From: Streptomyces hoynatensis
Lineage (GTDB): Bacteria; Actinomycetota; Actinomycetes; Streptomycetales; Streptomycetaceae
Direction of reading: 5' to 3'
DNA: 64,000 nt
NCBI RefSeq assembly: GCF_003626535.1
Contig: NZ_RBAL01000016.1
Location: 1 to 64,000 of the forward strand
The notes below the pieces were generated by a model. That model ran no database searches and was not told the origin of the DNA. It was given only the letters and a program-made list of their open reading frames with translations. Shown piece after piece: positions 7,683-17,039 of this stretch. How positions within the stretch are numbered: the stretch's first letter is position 1; each line of letters begins with the position of its first letter. Position numbers and translations under genes: made by a program.

Positions 7683-9910
7683 TTCTCGGCAGCGCCCTTC
7701 TCGGTGGCCTGGGCCTCGCCCTCCGCGGCCCCGTCCTCCAGGACGGGGATCAGGGACAGCTTGCCGCGCTGGTCGATCTCGGCGATCTCGACCTGGACCT
7801 TCTGGCCGACGCCGAGGACGTCGTCCACGTTCTCCACCCGCTTGCCGCCGGCCAGCTTGCGGATCTGCGAGATGTGCAGCAGGCCGTCCTTGCCGGGCAG
7901 GAGGGAGACGAAGGCGCCGAAGGTGGTCGTCTTGACGACCGTGCCCAGGTAGCGCTCGCCGACCTCGGGCATCGTCGGGTTGGCGATGCCGTTGATCGCG
8001 GTGCGGGCGGCCTCGGCGGCCGGGCCGTCGGCGGCGCCGATGTAGATCGTGCCGTCGTCCTCGATGGTGATGTCGGCGCCGGTGTCCTCCTGGATCTGGT
8101 TGATCATCTTGCCCTTGGGGCCGATGACCTCGCCGATCTTGTCCACCGGGATCTTCACCGTGATGATCCGCGGCGCGTTCGGGGACATCTCGTCGGGGAC
8201 GTCGATGGCCTCGCTCATCACGTCGAGGATGTGCAGCCTGGCGTCCCTGGCCTGCTTGAGCGCGGCGGCCAGGACCGAGGCGGGGATGCCGTCCAGCTTG
8301 GTGTCGAGCTGGAGGGCGGTGACGAACTGCCGGGTGCCGGCGACCTTGAAGTCCATGTCGCCGTACGCGTCCTCGGCGCCGAGGATGTCCGTCAGCGTCA
8401 CGTAGTGCGTCTCGCCCTCGATCTCCTGCGAGATCAGGCCCATCGCGATGCCGGCCACCGGCGCCTTCAGCGGCACGCCCGCGTTCAGCAGGGACATGGT
8501 CGAGGCGCAGACCGAGCCCATCGAGGTGGAGCCGTTGGAGCCGAGGGCCTCGGAGACCTGCCGGATCGCGTAGGGGAACTCCTCGCGGCTGGGCAGCACC
8601 GGGATCAGCGCCCGCTCGGCCAGCGCCCCGTGCCCGATCTCGCGGCGCTTGGGGGAGCCGACGCGGCCGGTCTCGCCGGTGGAGTACGGCGGGAAGTTGT
8701 AGTTGTGCATGTACCGCTTGCGGGTCACCGGGGACAGCGTGTCGAGCTGCTGTTCCATCCGGAGCATGTTCAGCGTGGTGACGCCGAGGATCTGCGTCTC
8801 GCCGCGCTCGAAGAGCGCCGAGCCGTGGACCCGCGGGATCGCCTCGACCTCGGCGGCCAGGGTGCGGATGTCGGTGACGCCGCGGCCGTCGATGCGGACC
8901 TTGTCGCGGATGACGCGCTCGCGCACCAGCTGCTTGGTCAGCGCCCGGTAGGCGGCCGAGATCTCCTTCTCGCGGCCCTCGAACTGCGGCAGCAGCTTCT
9001 CGGCGGCGACGGTCTTGACCCGGTCGAGCTCCGCCTCGCGGTCCTGCTTGCCCGGGATCGTCAGCGCCTGCGCCAGCTCGTCCTTGACCGCCGTGGTCAG
9101 CGCCTCCAGGACGTCGTCCTGGAAGTCGAGGTAGATCGGGAACTCGGCGGTCGGCTTGGCGGCCTTGGCGGCCAGGTCGGACTGCGCCTTGCACAGCACC
9201 TTGATGAACGGCTTGGCCGCCTCGAGCCCCGCGGCCACGACCTCCTCGGTCGGCGCGGTCGCGCCGCCGCGGATCAGGGTGATGGTCTGCTCGGTGGCCT
9301 CCGCCTCGACCATCATGATCGCCACGTCCCCGTCCGGCAGCACCCGGCCGGCGACGACCATGTCGAAGACGGCCTCCTCCAGCTCCGTGTGGGTGGGGAA
9401 GGCGACCCACTGGCCGCGGATCAGGGCAACCCGGGTGCCGCCGATCGGCCCGGAGAACGGCAGGCCCGCCAGCTGCGTCGAGCAGGAGGCGGCGTTGATG
9501 GCGACCACGTCGTAGAGGTGGTCGGGGTTGAGCGCCATGATCGTCTCGACGATCTGGATCTCGTTGCGCAGGCCCTTCTTGAACGAGGGGCGCAGCGGGC
9601 GGTCGATCAGGCGGCAGGTGAGGATCGCGTCCTCCGAAGGACGCCCCTCGCGCCGGAAGAAGGAACCGGGGATCTTGCCCGCCGCGTACATCCGCTCCTC
9701 GACGTCGACGGTGAGCGGGAAGAAGTCGAGCTGGTCCTTGGGGTGCTTCGAGGCGGTGGTGGCGGAGAGCACCATCGTGTCGTCGTCGAGGTAGGCGACC
9801 GCGGAACCGGCCGCCTGCCTGGCGAGCCGGCCGGTCTCGAAGCGGATCGTGCGGGTGCCGAAGGAGCCGTTGTCGATGACGGCCTCGGCGTAGTGGGTTT
9901 CGTTCTCCAC
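7679..9910 (-). CDS. pnp: Polyribonucleotide nucleotidyltransferase (PNPase)
   Basis: The 743-residue phosphorolytic 3'-5' exoribonuclease also makes 3' tails in actinomycetes, where it belongs to the guanosine pentaphosphate synthetase/PNPase group. Two RNase PH domains are followed by a KH domain (IGEVIGPKGKMINQIQEDTG) and an S1 domain at the C-terminus. The GTG start (VENETHYAEAV) is chosen because GAGGAG lies about ten bases upstream and Streptomyces orthologues begin there; longer frames upstream are leader. It lies downstream of rpsO, with an RNase III-type hairpin between them, and overlaps the M16 peptidase gene. Confidence 0.96.
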   Translation of the reverse strand: MENETHYAEAVIDNGSFGTRTIRFETGRLARQAAGSAVAYLDDDTMVLSATTASKHPKDQLDFFPLTVDVEERMYAAGKIPGSFFRREGRPSEDAILTCRLIDRPLRPSFKKGLRNEIQIVETIMALNPDHLYDVVAINAASCSTQLAGLPFSGPIGGTRVALIRGQWVAFPTHTELEEAVFDMVVAGRVLPDGDVAIMMVEAEATEQTITLIRGGATAPTEEVVAAGLEAAKPFIKVLCKAQSDLAAKAAKPTAEFPIYLDFQDDVLEALTTAVKDELAQALTIPGKQDREAELDRVKTVAAEKLLPQFEGREKEISAAYRALTKQLVRERVIRDKVRIDGRGVTDIRTLAAEVEAIPRVHGSALFERGETQILGVTTLNMLRMEQQLDTLSPVTRKRYMHNYNFPPYSTGETGRVGSPKRREIGHGALAERALIPVLPSREEFPYAIRQVSEALGSNGSTSMGSVCASTMSLLNAGVPLKAPVAGIAMGLISQEIEGETHYVTLTDILGAEDAYGDMDFKVAGTRQFVTALQLDTKLDGIPASVLAAALKQARDARLHILDVMSEAIDVPDEMSPNAPRIITVKIPVDKIGEVIGPKGKMINQIQEDTGADITIEDDGTIYIGAADGPAAEAARTAINGIANPTMPEVGERYLGTVVKTTTFGAFVSLLPGKDGLLHISQIRKLAGGKRVENVDDVLGVGQKVQVEIAEIDQRGKLSLIPVLEDGAAEGEAQATEKGAAEK

Positions 9911-10240
9911 CTTGGAATGTCTCCTCTTCTCCGTCGCGCCGTGGGGCGGCGGGACGGTGCGGTGGAGCACCTCCGTGCGGGCCGGCCATCGATCGAAGCT
10001 CCCGGGACGCCGCCCGGGGGCCACTACCGAGGACCGGCGTCGGTGCGGATGGCGCTCCGCCTCGTGTGTGTCGGGTATGTCGTTGTGCCGCTGGGTCCAG
10101 CCTACAAAGGAGGCGGCGTCCCGGCCCGGTTTCGCTCCGGCCCCGGGGAGCCACGGCGCCCCGCGGCCGGTGGCCGGGGCGCGGGCGGGGAGTACGGCGA
10201 AGGAGCGGCCCCCAGCGGTGGCCGCTCCCTCGATGGCGTC
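9911..10240 (-). promoter_or_regulatory. rpsO-pnp intergenic region with hairpin
   Basis: This 330-base stretch has no gene. Near its upstream end, GGAGCGGCC at 10202-10210 pairs with GGCCGCTCC at 10220-10228 (9 bp, nine-base loop). It lies just after the rpsO stop and serves as an attenuator or terminator. In S. coelicolor and S. antibioticus the corresponding read-through hairpin is known to be an RNase III cleavage site, and pnp has its own promoter here. A -10-like TAGGCT (complement of 10099-10104) is visible, but no clear -35. Confidence 0.55.
10202..10228 (-). terminator. rpsO read-through hairpin
   Basis: This nine-base-pair stem (GGAGCGGCC with GGCCGCTCC) has a nine-base loop and starts 13 bases after the rpsO stop codon. 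It has no U-tract. By analogy with the studied Streptomyces rpsO-pnp operon it is a leaky terminator and an RNase III processing site. Confidence 0.6.
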
Positions 10241-10531
10241 TTACCTGGCGCCCGCCGCGCCGCGGCGGATGCCGAGGCGCTCCACCAGGGTGCGGAAGCG
10301 CTGGATGTCCTTGCTCGCCAGGTACTGGAGCAGGCGGCGGCGCTGGCCGACCAGGAGCAGCAGGCCCCGGCGGGAGTGGTGGTCGTGCTTGTGGGTCTTC
10401 AGGTGCTCGGTCAGGTCCGAGATGCGGCGCGAGAGCAGCGCCACCTGGACCTCGGGGGAGCCGGTGTCGCCCTCCTTGGTGGCGAACTCGGCGATGATCT
10501 TCTGCTTCGTTGCGGCGTCGAGCGACGACAC
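10241..10531 (-). CDS. rpsO: 30S ribosomal protein S15
   Basis: The 96-residue S15 binds the central domain of 16S rRNA during 30S assembly. The conserved block EGDTGSPEVQVALLSRRI and the HKHDHHSRRGLL RNA-binding segment are present. The GTG start (VSSLDAATKQ) is supported by AAGGAG five bases upstream; a longer frame is leader only. It is followed by the pnp hairpin region and preceded by eccD on the same strand at about 195 bases. Confidence 0.96.
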   Translation of the reverse strand: MSSLDAATKQKIIAEFATKEGDTGSPEVQVALLSRRISDLTEHLKTHKHDHHSRRGLLLLVGQRRRLLQYLASKDIQRFRTLVERLGIRRGAAGAR

Positions 10532-10725
10532 ACGTACTCCTTGGTGGTGTTCATCTGGCCACCGAGTGCCCCTGGTCTGACCCGCAGGGGAACTTCCGGA
10601 ACTCGGGAGGCGGGGTCCGCTGAGCGCTTCCTCCAGAAGACTCCGGGGGCGCGTACGCAAACGGCCAGTGAGCACCGTACAACAGATCCGGCCGGTGAGC
10701 ACATCGGCCCAGGCCCCAAGGCCCC

Positions 10726-12249
10726 TCAGCCGCTGGTCAGGCCGCGGGCCTCGCCGTAGACGTCAAGTACCGCCAGACACAGCGGAATCAGGGACAACAG
10801 TACTACGCCTTCGGTGAGGTCGAGGACGCGTCCCCAGAAGGGCGTCAGCCCCGCCCTGGGCACGATCAGGGCGACGGCGGCGAGCAGGCCGGCCGCCGCG
10901 GTGAGGGCGGCGGCCAGCCACAGGGTGTGCAGCGAGTCCGTTCCCTCCGGCCGGCCGCCCGCCGTGGCGGCGTCGAGCACGAAGCCGAGGACGAGCAGGA
11001 CCAGGGCGGTCAGCCCGGCCGCGAGCAGGACGGACACCTGGACGGCGTAGCGGAACAGCCGGGCCCGGGTGAGCAGGGCGACGGCGGCGGCCAGCGCGAG
11101 CAGCCGGCCCCAGCCGTCGGAGGCGAAGCCGAGCACCCCGGCCGCCGCGACGGCGAGCGCCGCGCAGCCGCCGGTGAGGCCCAGGAGGATCTGGTGGCCG
11201 CGCCGGGCCTGGGCGGCGATGCGGGCGGTGTCCAGCGGATCGGGGCGGTCCTCGGAACGCGGCCCGCCGCCCGGGGCCGTGCGCGGGTCGGGGGGCGGCG
11301 CCGGCGTCTCGTAGCCGACGGGCAGCCGCACCAGGGCCGCGGTGAGGGCGGGCAGGAACGCCAGGGCGCCCAGCACGACCGGCAGGCAGAGCGCCGCGGT
11401 CTGGACGGGGGTGCCCTCGGTGAGCAGGGCGCAGAAGGTGGCGAGCGCGCCGAGGGTGGCGGCGCAGGCGCCCGCGGCGAACCAGCTCGCCGCCTCGGGC
11501 ATCGCGGCGATCAGCACGGCCGAGGCCAGCAGCACGGCCAGGCAGCCGAGCAGCAGCTGCAGGCGCCCGGCGCCGTGCCCCGCGTCCAGCGGAAGCGCCC
11601 CCGTGCCCCCGACCAGGGCGTGCGGCAGGGCCGCCAGCCCGGAGGCGACGGCCGCCGCGCGGTCCTCGTAGACCCGGGCGCGCACGGCGGCGAAGGCGAT
11701 CAGCAGCACGGCGAGGACGCCCGCGAGGACGCCGGGCAGCCCGTGCATGTCGTGCCGGTCCGGCTCGCCCAGCCACAGCGCCGCCGCGGTGAGCGCGGCC
11801 AGCACCCCCGCGGCGATCAGCCCCCCGGCGCGCAGCATGCCGTCGTGCCACAGCAGCCGGTCGTGGGTCACGGCCTCGGCGACGGCGTCGGTCACGTCGT
11901 CGTGCACCGGCGGCGGCAGCGAGTCGGCAAAGGGACGCAGTACCAGGACCTCGCCGTCCAGCACCCGCTGGGCGCCGAGGGTGCGGGCGCCGTCCAGGAC
12001 GGTGCCGTCGCGCCGCACCAGGTGATAGCCCACCGGGGCGCCCGGGTCCGGGGCCTGCCCGGCGAGTCTGAGGAGCTCGGGGTACAGGTCGGCCAGCGGG
12101 ACGTCCTCGGGCAGCGCCAGGTCGACGCGGCTGCCCGGCGCCGCCACCGTCACCCGGCAGAACCCGGTGCCCGTCCCCGTGGCCGGCGCCTGCACCGCCC
12201 GATTCGCCTGCCCACCCGGGCTCGCCGGCCCGGTCGCGGTCGTGCTCAC
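10726..12249 (-). CDS. eccD: Type VII secretion membrane channel protein EccD
   Basis: The 507-residue protein has an N-terminal ubiquitin-like (YukD) domain of about 90 residues, containing CRVTVAAPGSRVDLALPEDV and DGTVLDGARTLG. About eleven transmembrane helices follow, with a Pro/Gly-rich cytoplasmic loop at about residues 310-345. EccD forms the membrane channel of the ESX core complex together with EccB, EccC and EccE. It starts with GTG and is divergent from eccC across 132 bases, which must hold both promoters. It lies upstream of rpsO on the same strand. Confidence 0.9.
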   Translation of the reverse strand: MSTTATGPASPGGQANRAVQAPATGTGTGFCRVTVAAPGSRVDLALPEDVPLADLYPELLRLAGQAPDPGAPVGYHLVRRDGTVLDGARTLGAQRVLDGEVLVLRPFADSLPPPVHDDVTDAVAEAVTHDRLLWHDGMLRAGGLIAAGVLAALTAAALWLGEPDRHDMHGLPGVLAGVLAVLLIAFAAVRARVYEDRAAAVASGLAALPHALVGGTGALPLDAGHGAGRLQLLLGCLAVLLASAVLIAAMPEAASWFAAGACAATLGALATFCALLTEGTPVQTAALCLPVVLGALAFLPALTAALVRLPVGYETPAPPPDPRTAPGGGPRSEDRPDPLDTARIAAQARRGHQILLGLTGGCAALAVAAAGVLGFASDGWGRLLALAAAVALLTRARLFRYAVQVSVLLAAGLTALVLLVLGFVLDAATAGGRPEGTDSLHTLWLAAALTAAAGLLAAVALIVPRAGLTPFWGRVLDLTEGVVLLSLIPLCLAVLDVYGEARGLTSG

Positions 12250-12381
12250 GGTACGTTTCCCCCCTCACGGTTGCGCACGCAGTGCGCCCGTCACCCTACC
12301 GGCTGTGCTGTCGGTGGTGGTCAGTAGGATGCGGAGCGCGACACCAGCCGTACGTCTGCCGTTGCCGCGGGGGGGATTTCG
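12250..12381. promoter_or_regulatory. Divergent eccD/eccC promoter region
   Basis: These 132 bases separate the divergent eccD and eccC starts. TAGGAT at 12327 on the plus strand fits a Streptomyces -10 box for eccC, but no good -35 hexamer is visible at the usual spacing. A GGGGGGA ribosome-binding site precedes the TTG start of eccC. Confidence 0.35.
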
Positions 12382-15300
12382 TTGAGCCAGATCGTGGTCA
12401 AGCGGCCGCCGCGCGCCCTTCCGGAGAAGGTCGCCGACGAGCCCGTGCACCTCGCCTCGCCGCCCGAGCTGCCCAGAGGGCAGCAGGAGAGCGTGCTGAT
12501 GCAGCTCGTGCCGATGCTCGGCATGGGCACCTCGGTCGTCTTCTTCTTCATGCCGAACGCCGCGCCGATGATGCGGGTGATGGGCATGCTGATGCTGGTC
12601 TCGACGGTCGGCATGCTGGTCGCCATGGTCGTCCGCTTCCGCCGCGGCACCCAGGGCCAGATGGCCGAGGCCAGGCGGGACTACCTCAAGTACCTGGCCC
12701 GCACCCGGGAGGCGGTGCGGCGGACGGCGCGGGAGCAGCGGGACTCCCAGCTCTACCTGCACCCGGCCCCCGACCAGCTGTGGGCGCTGGTGGCCGAGGG
12801 CAGCAGGGTGTGGGAGCGGCGGCCCGGCGACGCCGACTTCGGGCAGGTGCGCCTCGGCCTCGGCGAGCACCAGCTGGCGACGCCCCTGGTGCCTCCCGAC
12901 GCGGCGCAGGCCGACGAGCCCGAGCCGCTGACGGCCGGCGCGATGCGGCGCTTCCTCGACACGCACGGCACGGTGCGCGGGCTCCCGATGGCGGTCTCGC
13001 TGCGCGGCTTCCACCGGATCGCGCTCACCGGCGAGCCGGAGACCGCCCGCGGCACGGCCCGCTCGCTGGTGGTCTCCCTGACCGCGCTGCACTCGCCCGA
13101 GGACGTCACCGTGGCCGTGGCCTCGTCGGCGGACGCGGCCGGCGCCTGGGAGTGGGCGAAATGGCTGCCGCACACCCAGCTGGCCTCCCTGGACGGCGCG
13201 GGCACCCGGCGGCTGCTGGGGCGGCAGGTGCCCGACCTGGAGCAGGAGCTGGCGGGGCGGCTGAAGGGCAGGGGGCGGTTCTCCCCCGGCGGCAAGCCGG
13301 TGCTCGACGCGCCGCACGTGCTGCTCGTGCTCGACGGCGTCCGGTTGCCCCCGCACTCGGCCTTCGCTGCCGCCGAGGGCCTTCAGGGCGTCACCGTGCT
13401 GGAGCTGCTGCCGGGCGGTGAGCCGGGCCGCGGCGAGCCCTTCGGCGGTCCCGGGCCGGCCCGGGGCGCGCTGTGGGTGCACTGCACGCCGGGCGAGCTG
13501 CGCCTCGAGTCCCCCGAGGGCACCGTGTTCGAGGGCGAGCCCGACGTGCTGCCGCCCGCCGCGGCCGAGGCCCTGGCCAGGCAGCTGGCGCCGCTGCGCC
13601 TGGGCACGGCGGCGGACGAGGACGAACCGCTGCTCGCCGAGCTGGACTTCGCGGAGCTGCTCGGGCTCGGGGACCCCGCCGCGGTGGACGTGGCCAGGAC
13701 CTGGCGCCCGCGCTCGGCGGGCGAGCGGCTGCGGGTGCCCATCGGCGTGGACGAGGAGGGCCAGCCGGTGATGCTGGACCTCAAGGAGGCGGCCCAGGAG
13801 GGCATGGGCCCGCACGGCCTGTGCGTGGGCGCCACCGGCTCGGGCAAGTCGGAGCTGCTGCGCACGCTGGTCCTCGGCCTGGCGGTCACCCACACCTCGG
13901 AGACGCTGAACTTCGTGCTCGCCGACTTCAAGGGCGGCGCCACGTTCACCGGCATGGCCGGGCTCCCCCACGTCTCCGCCGTCATCACCAACCTGGCCGA
14001 CGACCTGACCCTCGTCGACCGGATGGGCGACTCGATCCGCGGCGAGCTCCAGCGCCGCCAGGAGCTGCTGCGCGCCGCGGGCAACTACGCGAACCTCGGC
14101 GACTACGAGAAGGCGCGCGCGGCCGGGGCCCCGCTCGAGCCGCTGCCCTCGCTGGTGCTCGTGATCGACGAGTTCAGCGAACTGCTCTCCGCCAAGCCCG
14201 ACTTCATCGACATGTTCATCCAGATCGGCCGGATCGGCCGGTCGCTCGGCGTCCACCTCCTGCTGGCCTCCCAGCGCCTGGAGGAGGGCAGGCTCCGCGG
14301 CCTCGACACCTACCTCTCGTACCGGATCGGGCTGCGCACCTTCTCCGCCGCCGAGTCCCGCACCGCCATCGGCACGCCCGACGCCTACCACCTGCCGCAG
14401 ATTCCCGGCTCCGGCATCCTCAAGTTCGGCACCGACGAGATGGTCCGCTTCAAGGCGGCGTACGTCTCGGGCCCCTACCGCGAGCCCTCGGCGAAGCCCG
14501 TGGCCGCCGCGGACGGGCCGCGGCCCCCGGCGCGCCACCCCGTCGTGTTCACCGCCGATCCGGTTCCCGTGGCCCACGCGGAGCCCGGCCCGGCGGCGCC
14601 CCACCCCCCGGCCCAGGCCCCGGCCGCCGGCGAGGACGCCCTCGCGGACACGGTGCTCGACGTCATCGCCCGCCGCCTGGAGGGGCAGGGCCCCGCCGCC
14701 CACCAGGTCTGGCTGCCGCCGCTCGACTCCTCCCCCACGCTGGGCGAGCTGCTGCCGGGGCTGCGGGTCGAGGAGGGCCGTGGCCTCTCGGCGCCCGGGC
14801 GCTCCGGGAGCCTGGCGGTGCCCCTCGGCCTGGTCGACAAGCCCTTCGAGCAGCGGCGCGAGACCCTGGTGCGGGACTTCTCGGGGGCGGGCGGCCACAT
14901 GCTCGTCGTGGGCGGGCCCCAGTCCGGCAAGTCGACGCTGCTTCGCACCCTGGTCGCCTCCTTCGCGCTCACCCACACCCCGGCCGAAGTCCAGTTCTAC
15001 GCGCTGGACTTCGGCGGCGGCGGGCTGTCGGCCCTGGAGGGCCTGCCGCACGTCGGCGGCGTCGCCTCGCGGCTCGACCCGGACCGGGTGCGCCGGACCG
15101 TCGCCGAGGTGGCCGGGGCCCTGGCCACGCGCGAGGAGCTGTTCCGGCGCCAGGGGATCGACTCGATGCCCACCTACCGCCGGCTCCGCGCCGAGGGGCG
15201 GCTGGCCGACCAGCCGCTGGGCGACGTGTTCCTCCTGGTCGACGGGTGGGCCGCGTTCAAGCAGGACCACGACATGACGCTGGAGCCGGTGCTCGCCGAC

Positions 15301-16380
15301 ATCGCCACCCGCGGCCTCGGCTACGGCATCCACCTGATCGTCACCGCCTCCCGCCACATGGAGCTGCGGGTGGCCGTCAAGGACCAGCTGACCAACCGCC
15401 TCGAACTGCGGCTGGGCGACGCCCTCGACTCGGACTTCGACCGGAAGGTGGCCGCGGCCGTTCCCGCGGACATCCCCGGCCGCGGGCAGACCCCGGAGCG
15501 GCTGCACTGGATCTCGGCCCTGCCGCGGCTGGACGGCACCCCGGGCGCGGAGGGACTCACCGCGGCCACGGCCGCCCTGGTGGCCGCCGTGGACGAGGCG
15601 TGGAATGGCCCGCCTGCCCCGCGGGTGCGGATGCTGCCGCGCCGCCTGCCCGCCCAGGACCTCCCCAAGGGCTTCGAACGCCCACAGGACGGCATCGCCA
15701 TCGGCCTCGGCGAGTCCGACCTGGAGCCCGTCTTCCTCGACTTCGACCGGGACCCCTTCCTGCTGGTCATCGGGGAGAACGAGTCGGGCAAGACGGCCGC
15801 GCTGCGCCTGATCATGCACAAGCTGACCGAGCGCTACGGCCCGGGCGAGGCGCGCTTCGCCATCACGGACTTCCGGCGCTCGCTGATGGCCGCCGCCCCC
15901 GAGGGCTACGTCGCCGGGTACGCCACCACGGAGGCGAAGCTCAACACGGACGTTCTCTCCCTCAACAGCCTCTTCGAGAAGCGCGCCCCGCGGGAGAACA
16001 TCACGCTCCAGGAGCTGCGGGCGCGCAACTGGTGGTCGGGCCCGCGGATGTTCGTCATCGTCGACGACCACGACCTGGCCTCGGCCGCGGGCAGGAACCC
16101 GCTGACCACGCTGGCCGACCACCTGGCCTACGCGAGGGACACCGGCATCAGCTTCATCGTGGCGCGCAACGCGGCGGGCATCGGACGGGCCCTGTTCGAC
16201 CCGTTCCTGCAGCGGCTGCGGGACGCGGGCGCCCAGGGCCTGCTGCTTTCCGGCGACCCGAAGGAGGGCGAGATCCTGCACGGGGCCAGGGCGCAGCCGC
16301 TGCCACAGGGCCGGGCCCGCCTGGTGGGGCGCCGCCGCGACAGCCGCCTCGTGCAACTGGGCTGGCTGCCCGAGGAGTAG
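12382..16380 (+). CDS. eccC: Type VII secretion FtsK/SpoIIIE ATPase EccC (fused EccCa-EccCb)
   Basis: The 1332-residue motor of the ESX system has two N-terminal membrane helices (about residues 40-85) followed by three FtsK-type ATPase domains in tandem. Their Walker A motifs are GATGSGKSE, GGPQSGKST and GENESGKTA. Walker B-like acidic runs follow, such as SLVLVIDEF in domain 1. The third domain usually binds the C-terminal signal of Esx substrates. Mycobacterial ESX-1 splits this protein in two; here it is one chain, as in Streptomyces. The start is TTG, preceded by GGGGGGA. The gene faces the esx operon across a repeat-bearing intergenic region. Confidence 0.93.
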   Translation: MSQIVVKRPPRALPEKVADEPVHLASPPELPRGQQESVLMQLVPMLGMGTSVVFFFMPNAAPMMRVMGMLMLVSTVGMLVAMVVRFRRGTQGQMAEARRDYLKYLARTREAVRRTAREQRDSQLYLHPAPDQLWALVAEGSRVWERRPGDADFGQVRLGLGEHQLATPLVPPDAAQADEPEPLTAGAMRRFLDTHGTVRGLPMAVSLRGFHRIALTGEPETARGTARSLVVSLTALHSPEDVTVAVASSADAAGAWEWAKWLPHTQLASLDGAGTRRLLGRQVPDLEQELAGRLKGRGRFSPGGKPVLDAPHVLLVLDGVRLPPHSAFAAAEGLQGVTVLELLPGGEPGRGEPFGGPGPARGALWVHCTPGELRLESPEGTVFEGEPDVLPPAAAEALARQLAPLRLGTAADEDEPLLAELDFAELLGLGDPAAVDVARTWRPRSAGERLRVPIGVDEEGQPVMLDLKEAAQEGMGPHGLCVGATGSGKSELLRTLVLGLAVTHTSETLNFVLADFKGGATFTGMAGLPHVSAVITNLADDLTLVDRMGDSIRGELQRRQELLRAAGNYANLGDYEKARAAGAPLEPLPSLVLVIDEFSELLSAKPDFIDMFIQIGRIGRSLGVHLLLASQRLEEGRLRGLDTYLSYRIGLRTFSAAESRTAIGTPDAYHLPQIPGSGILKFGTDEMVRFKAAYVSGPYREPSAKPVAAADGPRPPARHPVVFTADPVPVAHAEPGPAAPHPPAQAPAAGEDALADTVLDVIARRLEGQGPAAHQVWLPPLDSSPTLGELLPGLRVEEGRGLSAPGRSGSLAVPLGLVDKPFEQRRETLVRDFSGAGGHMLVVGGPQSGKSTLLRTLVASFALTHTPAEVQFYALDFGGGGLSALEGLPHVGGVASRLDPDRVRRTVAEVAGALATREELFRRQGIDSMPTYRRLRAEGRLADQPLGDVFLLVDGWAAFKQDHDMTLEPVLADIATRGLGYGIHLIVTASRHMELRVAVKDQLTNRLELRLGDALDSDFDRKVAAAVPADIPGRGQTPERLHWISALPRLDGTPGAEGLTAATAALVAAVDEAWNGPPAPRVRMLPRRLPAQDLPKGFERPQDGIAIGLGESDLEPVFLDFDRDPFLLVIGENESGKTAALRLIMHKLTERYGPGEARFAITDFRRSLMAAAPEGYVAGYATTEAKLNTDVLSLNSLFEKRAPRENITLQELRARNWWSGPRMFVIVDDHDLASAAGRNPLTTLADHLAYARDTGISFIVARNAAGIGRALFDPFLQRLRDAGAQGLLLSGDPKEGEILHGARAQPLPQGRARLVGRRRDSRLVQLGWLPEE

Positions 16381-16416
16381 CGGGGGCGCCGGCGCGCCCC
16401 GTCGGCCGCGCGAGGC

Positions 16417-16503
16417 TCGGCCGCCGGTGGGGAGTCGGTGGGGATCGGCCGCCGGTGGGGAAGCGGACGCGGATGGGGATCGGCCGTCGGTGGGGAAGCG
16501 GCC
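16417..16503. repeat. Three imperfect direct repeats
   Basis: The core CGGCCGCCGGTGGGGA occurs three times, with CGGCCGTCGGTGGGGA as the third variant. The last two copies share a longer flank: GGGGAT before the core and AGCGG after it. Unit spacing is about 28 and 35 bases. There is no spacer regularity, so this is not a CRISPR. Confidence 0.7.
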
Positions 16504-16618
16504 GCACCGGCGCCAGGGCGCGCCCCAGCCCCTCGGCCGCCACTCGGAAGCCCCTCGGCCCGCCCCTCGGGAGCCGGCGCGTGAGCCGGGGCCCGGGGCG
16601 CGGGTCACGGCACGCGAA

Positions 16619-16643
16619 CGGGGCCGTCCGGTGGACGGCCCCG
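16619..16643. terminator. Bidirectional hairpin between eccC and esxA
   Basis: CGGGGCCGTCC at 16619-16629 pairs perfectly with GGACGGCCCCG at 16633-16643 around a three-base loop, giving 11 bp. It lies 60 bases past the esxA stop and can terminate the esx operon, and eccC from the other side. Confidence 0.75.
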
Positions 16644-16703
16644 CAGGTGCGTCTGTTGCCTCTTGCGCGACAGGCGGCGCCGGGCCGAGGGCCCGGCGTG
16701 GGC

Positions 16704-16994
16704 TCAGGCCCGGTACTGGGCGGCCTGCCGGTGGTCCACGTGCCGGTAGTCGGCCTGGGCGTTGCCGAGCTGGTTGCCGGTGCGGCCGAGCACCGCGGCC
16801 AGGTTGGCCGTCTCCTCGGCGAAGGCCCGCATGTTCTCGTGGAACGCGCGCTGGGCCTCACCGGTCCAGCCGGCCGCCACCCGGTTCAGCGCCTGCGCCA
16901 GGTCCTCGATCTTGTGCAGCAGCGCCTGCTCCTGCTGCGTCAGGCCGTCGGCCCCCGCGGTCAGCGCCGCGTAGTTCACGCTGATGTCGGACAT
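16704..16994 (-). CDS. esxA: WXG100 family protein, EsxA-like type VII substrate
   Basis: This 96-residue helical-hairpin protein has W43-T-G45 at the turn and a YRHVD motif at residues 83-87. The motif matches the YxxxD/E type VII export signal. The start at 16994 (MSDISVNY) is preferred over an upstream ATG because GGGAGGGA precedes it and it matches family length. It is the last gene of a five-gene leftward operon and follows the EsxB-like gene by 45 bases. The pair probably forms a secreted heterodimer. In S. coelicolor, Esx proteins from this locus affect sporulation. The A/B naming is by convention only. Confidence 0.9.
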   Translation of the reverse strand: MSDISVNYAALTAGADGLTQQEQALLHKIEDLAQALNRVAAGWTGEAQRAFHENMRAFAEETANLAAVLGRTGNQLGNAQADYRHVDHRQAAQYRA

Positions 16995-17039
16995 GAAGTT
17001 CCCTCCCCGTGCGAGCGTGCGCACGAAAGCTCTTCCTCG

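Larger units (their letters stand above)
16381..16703. other. Non-coding gap with short repeats between eccC and esxA
   Basis: These 323 bases lie between convergent genes. From 16417 to 16503 there are three imperfect copies of CGGCCGCCGGTGGGGA, at 16418, 16446 and 16481. A strong hairpin follows at 16619-16643. I see no gene in it. Confidence 0.6.

Noticed and set aside
6312..10154. Single 1280-codon frame covering the peptidase and the pnp region
   Set aside because: The first 800 or so codons are an off-frame reading of pnp. The true peptidase starts at the GTG at 7682, overlapping the pnp stop.
16417..16503. Possible CRISPR array
   Set aside because: Only three imperfect repeats with irregular spacing, no unique spacers and no cas genes in the window.
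12265..16608. A 1447-codon open frame on the minus strand opposite eccC
   Set aside because: Its translation has no recognisable domain and the composition expected of the antisense of high-GC coding DNA. eccC on the plus strand has three clear ATPase motifs.
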